Of a DNA stretch of 64,000 nucleotides, positions 1 to 8,204 are shown piece after piece. The stretch's first letter is position 1, and each line of letters starts with the position of its first letter. The DNA lies in contig NZ_BMRY01000005.1 of assembly GCF_014648875.1 (NCBI RefSeq), positions 434,001-498,000 of the forward strand. The letters run 5' to 3'. The notes under the pieces are model-generated. The model was given only the letters and a program-made list of their open reading frames with translations, was not told the origin of the DNA and ran no database searches. Position numbers and translations under genes: made by a program. The DNA comes from Streptomyces parvus (GTDB taxonomy: Bacteria > Actinomycetota > Actinomycetes > Streptomycetales > Streptomycetaceae).

Positions 1-39
1 CCCCGGCCCCTGGTCCCCCGGGCCCGCGGCCCCCGGCCG

Positions 40-1230
40 TCAAGCCCGGTCGCAGTAGCCCCGCTGGAACGCGGACCAGAAGTCCTCGTCGATCCCGGTG
101 TCGGCGAGCGGGCTCCAGTTGGTGTGGGCGACGAGTTGCTTGCGGCCGTCGCGGCCGTTGAGGGCGAAGGTGAGATAGCCGGGCGCGGTGCCGCCGTGGC
201 CGTACGCCGGACCGCAGTCGGTGGCGTAGACGTACACGCCCAGGCCGTAAGCGACGGCGGGCGGGGCGCTGCCGGTCGTGGGGACGGTGTCGGTGAGCAT
301 CGAGCGCAGGAGGCCCTGCGGCAGCAGGCGCCCTCGCAGCAGCGCCCGGTAGAAGCGCGCGAGGTCCGCCGCCGTGGTGACCAGGGCGCCCGACGCCCCC
401 GCCTCGGACGGGCTGAGCCCGGTGATGTCGAACCGGGTGGCGTCGGGTGCGTCCGGCAGCAGGGCCGAGACGTCCGTGTAGCCGCGCGCGTGAGGCCCCT
501 CGATCGTGCGCCGCGCCAGGGGGTAGGAGGTGTCACGCAGTCCGAGGGGCGTGAGGACGCGGCGTTCGAGGTTGGCGCGCAGGTCGCGGTCGGTGACCCG
601 TTCGACGATCAGGTCGAGCAGCAGGTAGTTGGTGTTGGAGTACCGGAACCGGGTTCCGGGGGTGGGGAAGTACCGGGGCTCGTCCAGGCCGATGGCGAGG
701 AGCCGGTCTCGGGGCCAGTACTGGTCGAGGCCGCGGAAGTGCGGGATCAGCCCGTCGATGTAGTCGTACAGCCCGCTCGTGTGGTTGAGCAGCTGGCGGA
801 CGGTGATGGGTGCGCCGGACAGGGCGTTGTCGGCGCGGACCTGGTCGGGCAGCAGCTCGTCCACGGTGTCGTCGAGTCGCAGCCGGTGTTCGGCGACGAG
901 TTGCAGGACGACCGTCGCGGTGAAGGTCTTGGTGATGCTCCCGGCGCGGAACTTCAGGTCCGGCCGCATCGGCGTACCGGTGGACCGGTCGGCCACGCCG
1001 GCCGCGGCGGAGCGGACCCGGGCGCCGTCGTGGGCGAGGAGGAAGGCGCCGGGGTTGGGGTTCGGGGCGGCCACGACCTTTTCCGCCAGGGCGCGCAGGG
1101 CGGAGTCGGGGCGGCTCTCGGCGGCGGCCACGCCCCGGTCGGCCGGCCGGCCCGCGGCGGCCGTGCCGGATGAGAGCAGGGCGAGAACAAGTGCCAGGCC
1201 TAAAAGGCGGGTTGAGCGTCGACGGAACAT
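40..1230 (-). CDS. secreted serine hydrolase, beta-lactamase/D-Ala-D-Ala carboxypeptidase family
   Basis: The 396-residue protein has a signal peptide (twin basic start FRRRSTRL, then a hydrophobic stretch ending near Ala-Ala-Ala-Gly at residue 27) and the three class C/penicillin-binding motifs in order: S98-I-T-K101 (catalytic serine and lysine), Y197-S-N199, and H-G-G near residue 347. Family members cleave D-Ala-D-Ala peptides or act as esterases outside the membrane; the exact substrate is not readable here. The start was placed at the Met that opens the signal peptide; a Met 11 codons earlier is in frame but would put a charged tail before it. It is divergent from a TetR gene across an AT-rich gap carrying a dyad, so repression by that neighbour is likely. 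Confidence 0.88.
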   Translation of the reverse strand: MFRRRSTRLLGLALVLALLSSGTAAAGRPADRGVAAAESRPDSALRALAEKVVAAPNPNPGAFLLAHDGARVRSAAAGVADRSTGTPMRPDLKFRAGSITKTFTATVVLQLVAEHRLRLDDTVDELLPDQVRADNALSGAPITVRQLLNHTSGLYDYIDGLIPHFRGLDQYWPRDRLLAIGLDEPRYFPTPGTRFRYSNTNYLLLDLIVERVTDRDLRANLERRVLTPLGLRDTSYPLARRTIEGPHARGYTDVSALLPDAPDATRFDITGLSPSEAGASGALVTTAADLARFYRALLRGRLLPQGLLRSMLTDTVPTTGSAPPAVAYGLGVYVYATDCGPAYGHGGTAPGYLTFALNGRDGRKQLVAHTNWSPLADTGIDEDFWSAFQRGYCDRA

Positions 1231-1254
1231 CGTGGACTCCTTCGCCGATAGCAA

Positions 1255-1272
1255 TATAGTCATACGGTTATA
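1255..1272. promoter_or_regulatory. candidate TetR operator between divergent genes
   Basis: An 18-bp imperfect dyad with TATA at both ends and 12 of 18 positions symmetric lies in the short AT-rich gap between the serine hydrolase and the TetR gene. TetR proteins usually bind such sites and control themselves and the divergent gene. Binding is inferred only. Confidence 0.4.
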
Positions 1273-1292
1273 GCACGCGATACCGTCCTCGT

Positions 1293-1940
1293 ATGCCGAG
1301 AGTCGCCGACCACGACGCCCGCCACGGGCAGATCAGTGACGCCGTCCAGCGCCTGATCGTGCGGGACGGCCTGGCCGCCGTGACCGTCGCCCGGACCGCC
1401 GCCGAAGCGGGCATGTCCGTGGGCCTGGTGCAGCACTACTTCACGGCGAAGGACGAGATGCTGCTGACGACGTTCACCCGCGTCAACGAGCGGTTCACCG
1501 CACGTGTCGACGCTGCGGTGAACCGGGGCGAGGCCGAGGGCCTCACCATCGCCGCCATGCTGCGGCAGGCGCTGGCCGAACTGGTTCCGCTCGGCGACGC
1601 CCGCCGGGCTGAGTTCCTGGTCCGGCTCGCCTTCTCGGGCCAGGCCGCCCACAACACCCGCCTCGCGGCCGTGCAGCGGGAGACCCTCGCGGGGGTCCGC
1701 GCGCGCGTCAGGCAGGCCATCGACAACGGTACGGAGTGCGGCGAGGTCGACAAGGGTGTCGACGCCGGCCAACAGGCCCTGCGGATCGTCGCGTTCACCG
1801 AGGGGCTCGCCCTGCACACACACATCGACCCGGGCAGCACCCCGGAGGCGGCCGCCCTCGCCGCCCTGGACGACCAGCTCGGCCGCGTGTTCACCGGGAC
1901 GTGCCGCCACCACCGAGCACAGACCCGCGCGAGCCGGTGA
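1293..1940 (+). CDS. TetR/AcrR family transcriptional regulator
   Basis: The 215-residue protein carries an N-terminal helix-turn-helix at about residues 25-60 (AAVTVARTAAEAGMSVGLVQHYF, with the family's Y-F signature before the helix 4 lysine), followed by an all-helical ligand-binding region ending in a TetR_C-like segment. It would bind DNA as a dimer and respond to an unknown small ligand. It is transcribed away from the secreted serine hydrolase with only about 60 bp between the two starts, so the simplest role is control of that gene and of itself. The proposed ligand class cannot be read from sequence. Confidence 0.88.
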   Translation: MPRVADHDARHGQISDAVQRLIVRDGLAAVTVARTAAEAGMSVGLVQHYFTAKDEMLLTTFTRVNERFTARVDAAVNRGEAEGLTIAAMLRQALAELVPLGDARRAEFLVRLAFSGQAAHNTRLAAVQRETLAGVRARVRQAIDNGTECGEVDKGVDAGQQALRIVAFTEGLALHTHIDPGSTPEAAALAALDDQLGRVFTGTCRHHRAQTRASR

Positions 1941-2296
1941 CCCCACGCCTTCGACAGAGACTCCGCGCGAGTCGTTGACAGGAACTCCACCCCACGGGAT
2001 TCCGCGAGAGCGCTCTTCTATCGATGTAAATCGCTTAATGGGCCGTCGCGCACGGATGCCCCAGGGGCAAACCCCGAGACTGTTCTCCGAACGCCTGATT
2101 CGAGCGTTCCGCATCTCAACTACCTTGAACAGTAAGGCAACTGAGCACTTTCATGAGCATCGATCAGCTGATCAGCCATCAGAGGAACGTTTCCCCTCAG
2201 GCAGAACCTATGTGTATTCTGTGATCGCCAGGGGGAGGCATGAGCACGTTGCGTTCACTTTCCCCTGCGCCTATTCAGGTTCACCGGGGGGTATCT
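1941..2296. other. intergenic region upstream of the metalloprotease
   Basis: No gene is supported in these 356 bp. The stretch is visibly richer in A+T than its surroundings, holds a TTGACA hexamer at 1975-1980 without a clear partner -10 box, and a perfect 12-bp palindrome GATCAGCTGATC at 2162-2173 that could be an operator. An in-frame ATG at 2240 exists, but the better start of the next gene is at 2297. Confidence 0.4.
2162..2173. promoter_or_regulatory. 12-bp perfect palindrome, possible operator
   Basis: GATCAGCTGATC is self-complementary over all 12 bases and lies 124 bp before the start of the secreted metalloprotease in a low-G+C promoter region. No family of regulators was recognised for it, and short palindromes occur by chance. 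Confidence 0.25.
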
Positions 2297-2851
2297 ATGA
2301 ATCGCTTTGTACGTGCGTTCGCCATATTCGCCGCCGTTCTCGGCATATCACTGACAACTGCGCAGTCGGCATCGGCCAACAGCTTCGGTCCGGTGTTCGC
2401 GGACAACGGGGCACACAGCTTCTTCCTGGACGACGACCTTTCGTCCGGGCAAAAATCCGGAATGAATTGGGCACGCAGCAGCTCGCTCAATCCGACGGAC
2501 ATGACCACAAGCCTCAACAAGTCCTACAACAAGCAGGTCGACGTCTGGGCCTACGGGACCTGGAAGCCGACGGGGGACCAGACGCGCTGGTACGCCTGGG
2601 CGAAGTGCGTGAAATTGGTGAGTGGCAGCAAGACCAAGTGCGACCAGTTCACCATTGTCTTCAACCACAAGCTCCCCCACAGCAATTACAAGGCGCTCGC
2701 CTGCCACGAGACCGGGCACACCGTGGGCCTGGGGCACGAGTCGGGGAAGAACAGTAGTTTCACGTCCGCGGCGCGCTCCTGCCTGCGCGCGAGCCCTGAC
2801 CACAACTACTACTCGAACCACGACAAGAGCCACATCAACGGCCGTTACTGA
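2297..2851 (+). CDS. secreted zinc metalloprotease, HExxHxxGLxH (metzincin-like)
   Basis: The 184-residue product starts with a clear signal peptide (MNRFVRAFAIFAAVLGISL, cleavage near SASA-N) and contains H-E-T-G-H-T-V-G-L-G-H near residue 136, the extended zinc site of metzincins. The mature domain is only about 160 residues, in the size range of small Streptomyces extracellular proteases. Methionine of the usual Met-turn is absent: the segment after the zinc site reads S-C-L-R, where Met would be expected. Start chosen because a GGGGGG ribosome site sits 5 bases upstream and the signal peptide begins there. A lipoprotein gene follows 21 bp downstream and is probably cotranscribed. Confidence 0.8.
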   Translation: MNRFVRAFAIFAAVLGISLTTAQSASANSFGPVFADNGAHSFFLDDDLSSGQKSGMNWARSSSLNPTDMTTSLNKSYNKQVDVWAYGTWKPTGDQTRWYAWAKCVKLVSGSKTKCDQFTIVFNHKLPHSNYKALACHETGHTVGLGHESGKNSSFTSAARSCLRASPDHNYYSNHDKSHINGRY

Positions 2852-2872
2852 TCGGAAGAGGGGAAACTTCTG

Positions 2873-3520
2873 ATGCGTAAGAGAATTCTTTCGATCGTCG
2901 GCGCCGCTGCCCTGACGCTGGGCGTCACAGCATGCTCGTCTTCGTCGGACACCGGATCCACCGAATCCATCCGCGCCACCGGGGGATTCTGGGGAGTCCA
3001 CGGGGCTCAGGGAGCGTCCGAAGCCGATCCGCCGATGAGTCTCACCGCCATCGCCGAACGCGCGGACCTGGTCGTCCTCGGCACCGTTTCGGGAGCGGAG
3101 GAGGGCAAGGACTACACCGAGGAGGGAAAGCCTCCGAACCGCACGTCGAACCTCAGTATCGGCGTGGAGCAGTCAAGTGACACCGGTGTGTCCGAAGCCG
3201 TGGTGGAGATCACCCGGGACACAGCCACCTCCCTGACGGATATTCAGGCCAACCTTCCGAAGGGGCGCTACGTCTTCTACCTCAGCACCTGGTACGACGG
3301 CCCGGACGGCCCGGTCTACCGCTGTGCGTCTCCCGCCAAGTGTGTGGTCGGAGTCGAGGAGGGGGACCTGGAGACGCCGCGCGATCCGGAGGCGGCGGAG
3401 GAACTGCAGGTGCCGGCAGAGGCCGACCAGGAGAAGGCTGCGAAGAACGACTCTCTGACAGTCGAGCAGGTCTACGACCTGAGCGCGGAAGCTGTTCCCG
3501 CGTCGGGCTCCGCGTCCTGA
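2873..3520 (+). CDS. putative lipoprotein of unknown function
   Basis: The 215-residue protein has a lipoprotein signal (MRKRILSIVGAAALTLG followed by V-T-A-C, lipidated Cys21) and then a Ser/Thr/Gly-rich linker. The mature part holds L-T-A-I-A-E-R-A-D-L-V-V-L-G-T-V, a beta-strand-rich segment, and an acidic tail rich in Glu and Ala. No catalytic motif was recognised. It lies 21 bp after the metalloprotease gene with a good GGGGAAA ribosome site between, and a strong hairpin follows its stop, so the two form a short operon; a role as surface partner, substrate or inhibitor of the protease is possible but unproven. Confidence 0.75.
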   Translation: MRKRILSIVGAAALTLGVTACSSSSDTGSTESIRATGGFWGVHGAQGASEADPPMSLTAIAERADLVVLGTVSGAEEGKDYTEEGKPPNRTSNLSIGVEQSSDTGVSEAVVEITRDTATSLTDIQANLPKGRYVFYLSTWYDGPDGPVYRCASPAKCVVGVEEGDLETPRDPEAAEELQVPAEADQEKAAKNDSLTVEQVYDLSAEAVPASGSAS

Positions 3521-3537
3521 CCGTTCACAGCCGAGCC

Positions 3538-3570
3538 TGACCCTGCCCGGGGCAGCCCTGGGCAGGGTCA
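3538..3570 (+). terminator. hairpin terminator after the protease-lipoprotein operon
   Basis: An 11-bp perfect inverted repeat (TGACCCTGCCC and its complement) with an 11-base loop lies 17 bases after the lipoprotein stop. It could also serve the convergent MOSC gene. Confidence 0.7.
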
Positions 3571-3629
3571 GAAGCAGAAACAGGGCCCCTCGCAGGCAGG
3601 ACCCCGAGGAGTGGGCCGAGGCCGGAGCA

Positions 3630-4508
3630 TCAGGCCTCGGCCTCGCCCCACTCCTCCACCACCACCTCGTCGCCCAGCGACAGCTTGCCCGGCCGCACCA
3701 CGGCGAACTTCGTACCGAACACCACCCCGCCCACCGAGAAGCGCCGGTAGTCCGCGAGCGTCCGCAACGGCTCCGGGCCGCCGCGGGCCCCGGCCTCCTG
3801 GTCGACCAGGGTGACCGCGCAGCGCACGGCGAGCTTGGTGTAGCCGAGCTCGGCCGCGCCGATGGTCGCGCGGCGGATCCGGTCCTCGGCGTGGGGCTCC
3901 GACGCCCAGTCCTCCCCGTGCCCGCCGTGCGCCCCCTCGGGGAGGCTGGCGATGACGATGTTCGGGCGGAACCGGTCCATGGCCAGGGGCGGGGCGCCGC
4001 GCTCGGCCAGCCGCGTGTGCAGATGGGCGAGGGAGGCGCAGGTCAGCAGGTGGACGGCGCTGCTGTCGGCGTAACCGGAGGTGCCGGGGGTCACGCCGTC
4101 GGTCTTCCGGTCGTGCTCCGGCGGTACGCGGACCAGACGGCTCGGGGCGCCGAGAAACTCCGTGAGCCAGGCCGCGGCCTCGTCACCCTGGTCGATTCCC
4201 TGGTACGTCGCGCCGAACAGGTCGACGTCGCGCCGGGGCGCCGAGGTGGTGACGTCGAGGTGCAGCGCGCCGCGGCCGCTGTCCGGCTCCGTCGATACGA
4301 GCGTGAGCCTGCTGCCGTCGGCGCTGACGATGGGCCGGACGAGGGCGAGGCGCGGGTCGCGGCGCTGGGTGCGGAAGACCCCGTCGACGCCGACGACCAT
4401 GAAACTGCGGTCATGCGCGAGACCCGCGGGGGTGAGGTGCGTACTGTCCACGGACGTTCCCGCACAGCCCTTGACGGGGTAGGTGATCAGCTCGACGACT
4501 GTGGCCAT
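3630..4508 (-). CDS. MOSC domain-containing protein (YcbX/MARC-like)
   Basis: The 292-residue protein begins with a MOSC_N beta-barrel (MATVVELITYPVKGCAG, typical of YcbX and MARC proteins) and continues into a MOSC domain with the segment R-F-R-P-N-I-V-I near residue 195 and a conserved C-A-V-T cysteine region near residue 240 in the part that would bind molybdenum cofactor. Such proteins reduce N-hydroxylated compounds using a molybdenum centre. Unlike YcbX no C-terminal 2Fe-2S ferredoxin domain is present, so an external electron donor would be needed. Start chosen at the Met preceded by GAAGGAGGC; the frame remains open upstream, but that part has no homology-like character. Confidence 0.85.
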   Translation of the reverse strand: MATVVELITYPVKGCAGTSVDSTHLTPAGLAHDRSFMVVGVDGVFRTQRRDPRLALVRPIVSADGSRLTLVSTEPDSGRGALHLDVTTSAPRRDVDLFGATYQGIDQGDEAAAWLTEFLGAPSRLVRVPPEHDRKTDGVTPGTSGYADSSAVHLLTCASLAHLHTRLAERGAPPLAMDRFRPNIVIASLPEGAHGGHGEDWASEPHAEDRIRRATIGAAELGYTKLAVRCAVTLVDQEAGARGGPEPLRTLADYRRFSVGGVVFGTKFAVVRPGKLSLGDEVVVEEWGEAEA

Positions 4509-4605
4509 GCGGCCTCCTTCATGACGCCCTGCCCCCGCGCTCTGCTGCCGCCGGGCCCTTGCGGCAAGGGTGCCAGGCCGCGCGCAGGATGATCGACGGG
4601 TTTTG

Positions 4606-4737
4606 CGCCAGACCGCGAGGAAGCCCCGGCACCGCGATGCCGGGGCCGGGACCATCTTCACCTCGGACCGCCACTTCCGTATGGTCCGGCCCCTGACCGG
4701 CCACAAGGCGTTCAGGTTGCTCCCCGAGGACGTGTGA
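4606..4737 (+). pseudogene. 3-prime relic of a PIN-domain (VapC-like) gene
   Basis: Reading forward, the last 30 codons before a TGA give A-G-A-G-T-I-F-T-S-D-R-H-F-R-M-V-R-P-L, then K-A-F-R-L-L-P-E-D-V. This resembles the C-terminal end of PIN-domain ribonucleases, where a conserved T-x-D-R-x-H-F-x-x-V-R-P block precedes F-x-L-L-P. Codons upstream in the same frame quickly stop resembling the family and no start is present, so only a fragment remains, without the acidic catalytic residues of the N-terminal half. No antitoxin gene was seen beside it. The match is by pattern memory only. Confidence 0.4.
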
Positions 4738-4764
4738 CGAGGGCCCTCGACGCCGCCGAAACCC

Positions 4765-6687
4765 CTACCTCCGGTACAACCCCTCGATCTCCCCCGAGAA
4801 GTCCCGCGCGATCGCGTCCCGTTTCAGCTTCAGCGACGGCGTCAAGTGGCCGTTCTCCTCCGTGAAGTCCACCGGCAGGACCGTGAACCTGCGGATCGAC
4901 TCGGCGCGCGAGACCAGGCGGTTGGCCTCGTCCACCGCCTTCTGCAAGGACGTGCGCAGGTCCTCGTCGTGGACCAGGTCGCGCATCGGGATGTCCTGCT
5001 TCTTGGTCATCTGGCGCCAGTGCTGGAGGCCGTCCGGTTCCAGGGTGATCAGGGCGGTGACGTACGAGCGGTTGTCGCCGACCACCATGCACTGGCTGAC
5101 CAGGGGGTGGGCGCGCAGCCAGTCCTCCAGGGGGGCGGGGGTGACGTTCTTGCCGCCCGACGTGATGATGATGTCCTTCTTGCGGCCCGTGATCGTCAGG
5201 TAGCCGTCGTCGTCCAGCGCGCCCAGGTCGCCCGTCGGGAACCAGTCGTCCGCCAGGAGCGCCGGGGTCACCTCCGCCCGCTCCCCGTCCCAGTAGCCCC
5301 GGAACACCTGGCCGCCCTTCAGCAGCACCTCGCCGTCGTCCGCGATGCGCACCGAGGTTCCGGGCAGCGGCCAGCCCACCGTGCCCAGGCGGGGTTTGAG
5401 GGGCGGGGTCACCGTGTGGGCGGCCGTGGTCTCGGTGAGTCCGTAGCCCTCGAAGATGCCGATGCCCGCGCCCTCGTAGAAGGCCGCGAGGCGCCGGCCC
5501 AGCGGGGAGCCGCCGCAGATCACGTACCGGACCTTGCCGCCCAGCGCGGCCCGGATGCGGCGGTAGACCAGGGGGTCGTAGAGGGCTCGGGCCGCCCGCA
5601 GGCCGAGGCCGGGGCCCGGGCCCGTACCGTGTTCGGCGGCCTCCACCGCCTTGCCGTAGCGCTGGGCGATCCGCGCCGCGCGGTCGAACGACGAGGCGCG
5701 GCCCATCTTCTCCGCCGTCGCCCGGCCCGTGTTGTAGACCTTCTCCAGGACGTACGGGATGGCCAGGAGGAAGGTCGGGCGGAAGCCGGCCAGGTCCGCC
5801 AGCAGGTCCTCGGTCTGGATCGACGGCGCGTGGCCCAGGCGGACCCGTGCCCGCATGCAGCCGATCGCCACCATCCGGCCGAAGACGTGGGAGAGGGGGA
5901 GGAAGAGGAGAGTGGAAGCCGGGTCCTTCGAGACCGACTTGAAGACCGGGTGGAGGAGTTCGATCGCGTTGTCGACCTCGGCGAAGAAGTTGCCGTGGGT
6001 CAGGACACAGCCCTTCGGGCGGCCCGTCGTGCCCGAGGTGTAGATGAGGGTCGCCGGGCTGTGCGGTTCCAGGGTGGCCCGGCGGGCCGCGACCGCCGCG
6101 TCCGGGATGTCCTTGCCGAGCGACTTCAGATGGCCGATCGCCCCCGTGTCGAACTGCCAGAGGTGCGCCAGGTCGCCGAGCTGTTTGCGCTCCTGGCTGA
6201 TCAGGCGGCCCTGCTCCTTCGTCTCCACCGCGCACGCCACCGCGCCCGAGTTCTGGAGGATCCAGCGGGCCTGGAAGGCCGAGGACGTGGGGTAGATGGG
6301 GACCGTCACCAGGCCCGCCGCCCACGCCGCGAAGTCCAGCAGCGTCCACTCGTACGTCGTCCGGGCCATGATCGCGACCCGGTCCCCCGCCCGCAGGCCC
6401 TCCGCCATCAGGCCCTTCGCCACCGCCAGCACCTCGGCGGCGAACTCGGCGGCGCTCACGTCCCGCCACACGCCCTCGGCGTCCTTACGGCTGAGGACCG
6501 ACTCCCCTGGCGCCTCGCGGGCGTTGTCGAACGGGATCTCCGCCAGCGAGCCGCGCTCCACGACGGGCGCGAACTTCGGTACGGAGACCTCCTGGACCCT
6601 GCCGTCCGGGCCGCGCTTCTTCGTCGGCTCGATCAGGACGGGCCCGGGGGGCGTGGTGGACGTGGGGGCGGAAGGTGGCGTTGACAC
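4765..6687 (-). CDS. long-chain fatty acid-CoA ligase (AMP-forming, FadD15 type)
   Basis: The 640-residue enzyme belongs to the adenylate-forming family and would activate long-chain fatty acids as acyl-AMP and then acyl-CoA. Visible motifs are the P-loop Y-T-S-G-T-T-G-R-P-K-G, E-G-Y-G-L-T-E-T-T, the hinge region W-F-P-T-G-D-L-G, and the C-terminal lysine segment in N-G-H-L-T-P-S-L-K. The T-P-S-L-K ending is typical of the bacterial FadD15-like ligases. Start is GTG with GAGGAGC upstream. It follows the thiolase gene by 85 bp on the same strand and would supply acyl-CoA to it. Confidence 0.92.
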   Translation of the reverse strand: MSTPPSAPTSTTPPGPVLIEPTKKRGPDGRVQEVSVPKFAPVVERGSLAEIPFDNAREAPGESVLSRKDAEGVWRDVSAAEFAAEVLAVAKGLMAEGLRAGDRVAIMARTTYEWTLLDFAAWAAGLVTVPIYPTSSAFQARWILQNSGAVACAVETKEQGRLISQERKQLGDLAHLWQFDTGAIGHLKSLGKDIPDAAVAARRATLEPHSPATLIYTSGTTGRPKGCVLTHGNFFAEVDNAIELLHPVFKSVSKDPASTLLFLPLSHVFGRMVAIGCMRARVRLGHAPSIQTEDLLADLAGFRPTFLLAIPYVLEKVYNTGRATAEKMGRASSFDRAARIAQRYGKAVEAAEHGTGPGPGLGLRAARALYDPLVYRRIRAALGGKVRYVICGGSPLGRRLAAFYEGAGIGIFEGYGLTETTAAHTVTPPLKPRLGTVGWPLPGTSVRIADDGEVLLKGGQVFRGYWDGERAEVTPALLADDWFPTGDLGALDDDGYLTITGRKKDIIITSGGKNVTPAPLEDWLRAHPLVSQCMVVGDNRSYVTALITLEPDGLQHWRQMTKKQDIPMRDLVHDEDLRTSLQKAVDEANRLVSRAESIRRFTVLPVDFTEENGHLTPSLKLKRDAIARDFSGEIEGLYRR

Positions 6688-6772
6688 GTGCGGCTCCTCG
6701 GTTCGGGGGTCGGGCGGGTCGGTTCGCCGGGTCGTCCGTCCGGCAGGGGAAACAGCGGAAGAGGCAGGCAGG

Positions 6773-8068
6773 TCAGGGGCGTTCCAGGATCGCCGTCACC
6801 CCCTGCCCGCCCGCCGCGCAGATCGAGATCAGGCCCCGGCCCGGGCCCTCCCGTTCCGCCAGCAGCTTCGCCAGGGTCGCCACGATCCGGGCGCCAGTCG
6901 CGGCGAACGGGTGGCCGGTGGCCAGGGAGGAACCGGCCACGTTCAGGCGGGTGCGGTCCACCGGGGCGAGGCCCTGCTTCTCCCAGGCGGCGAGGGTGGC
7001 CAGCACCTGAGAGGCGAACGCCTCGTGGATCTCGTACAGGTCGAAGTCCTCGATGCCCAGGCCGGCCCGCTCCAGCAGGCGCGGCACCGCGTACGCCGGG
7101 GCCATGAGGAGGCCGTCGTCGCCGTCCACGTAGTCGACCGCGCCCGTCTCGTACAGGGAGAGGTAGGCGAGTGGTTCGAGGCCCCGTTCCTCCGCCCACT
7201 CCTCGCTCGCCAGCAGGACCGTCGCCGCGCCGTCCGTCAGCGGCGTCGAATTGCCCGCGGTCATGGTCGGGTCGGGGTCGGACGTGCCGAACACCGGCTT
7301 CAGGCGCGCCAGTTTCCCGGCCGTCGAGTCCGGGCGCAGGTTCTGGTCGCGGTCCAGGCCGCGGTAGGGGACCACCAGGTCGTCCAGGAAGCCGCGTTCG
7401 TACGCGGCGGCCAGGCGCTGGTGGCTCGTGGCGGCCAGCTGGTCCTGGTCCTCGCGGGTGACCGCCCAGCGGCGGGCGGTGACGGCGGCGTGGTCGCCCA
7501 TCGACAGGCCGGTTCGGGGTTCGGCGTTGCGCGGGATGTCCGGGACGAGGTGGCGGGGGCGTACGGCGGCGAGGGCCGCGAGGCGGGCGCCCGTCGTCTT
7601 CGCGCGGCGGGCGGTGAGCAGGATGCGGCGCAGTTCGTCGTTGACGCCGAGCGGGGCGTCGCTGGTGGTGTCGGAGCCGCCCGCGATCGCGGAGTCGACG
7701 GACCCGAGGGCGATCCGGTCGGCGGCGGTGATGACCGCCTGGAGGCCGGTGCCGCAGGCCTGCTGGATGTCGTAGGCGGGTGTGCGCGGGTCGAGCGCGG
7801 AGCCGAGGACCGTCTCCCGCGCCAGGTTGAAGTCGCGGCTGTGCTTGAGGACCGCGCCCGCGACGAACGCCCCGACCCGCTCCCCGGCCAGGCCGTGCCG
7901 CTCGACCAGGCCGTTCAGGGCGGCCGTCAGCAGGTCCTGGTTGGAGGCGGTCGCGTACGGGCCGTCGGAGCGGGCGAAGGGGGTGCGGCTGCCGCCGAGC
8001 ACCGCGACGCGGCGCGGCCGGGGCGGGGAGAGCGGTACGAACGGGTCCCGGCGCGTCATCGTGACCAT
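6773..8068 (-). CDS. acetyl-CoA C-acyltransferase (thiolase, FadA2-like)
   Basis: The 431-residue thiolase catalyses thiolytic cleavage of 3-ketoacyl-CoA in beta-oxidation or the reverse condensation. The nucleophilic cysteine lies in Q-Q-A-C105-G-T-G, the His site in I-H-E-A-F-A, and the second cysteine in the C-A-A-G-G-Q-G segment near the C-terminus. The divergent pair with the long FabG and the MaoC hydratase matches the mycobacterial order fadA2 / fabG4-htdX. ATG start; the second Met three codons later is a possible alternative. Transcription would start in the region with nested dyads at 8153-8176. Confidence 0.9.
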   Translation of the reverse strand: MVTMTRRDPFVPLSPPRPRRVAVLGGSRTPFARSDGPYATASNQDLLTAALNGLVERHGLAGERVGAFVAGAVLKHSRDFNLARETVLGSALDPRTPAYDIQQACGTGLQAVITAADRIALGSVDSAIAGGSDTTSDAPLGVNDELRRILLTARRAKTTGARLAALAAVRPRHLVPDIPRNAEPRTGLSMGDHAAVTARRWAVTREDQDQLAATSHQRLAAAYERGFLDDLVVPYRGLDRDQNLRPDSTAGKLARLKPVFGTSDPDPTMTAGNSTPLTDGAATVLLASEEWAEERGLEPLAYLSLYETGAVDYVDGDDGLLMAPAYAVPRLLERAGLGIEDFDLYEIHEAFASQVLATLAAWEKQGLAPVDRTRLNVAGSSLATGHPFAATGARIVATLAKLLAEREGPGRGLISICAAGGQGVTAILERP

Positions 8069-8076
8069 CTCGTCTC

Positions 8077-8124
8077 GGCCGGTCCGGTCAGCCCGGTTGA
8101 TCCGGTTGATCCGGTTGATCCGGG
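8077..8124. repeat. 9-bp tandem repeat in thiolase leader
   Basis: Three perfect copies of GGTTGATCC (8095-8121) are preceded by two degenerate copies (GGCCGGTCC, GGTCAGCCC) and followed by GGG. The array sits just before the thiolase start codon, within its untranslated leader. Slippage could vary its length. Confidence 0.7.
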
Positions 8125-8152
8125 ATTGCTCATCTCGACCAACTCCTGACCC

Positions 8153-8176
8153 TTAAGTAACCTTACTCAAGAGTAA
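8153..8176. promoter_or_regulatory. nested palindromic operator of divergent fatty acid genes
   Basis: Two dyads overlap: an 18-bp one (8153-8170, half-site TTAAGTAA, 14 of 18 positions symmetric) and a perfect TTACTC-AA-GAGTAA (8163-8176). They lie in the promoter gap between the thiolase-ligase pair and the FabG-MaoC pair. TetR-type regulators of fatty acid metabolism use AT-rich dyads of this kind. The regulator is not encoded next door. Confidence 0.55.
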
Positions 8177-8204
8177 ATCTACGACCGAGCAGGGAGTCAG
8201 GACA

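Noticed and set aside
124..1173. Long forward frame opposite the serine hydrolase
   Set aside because: It is a shadow of the reverse-strand gene, with strange composition and no ribosome site; the reverse frame has all family motifs.
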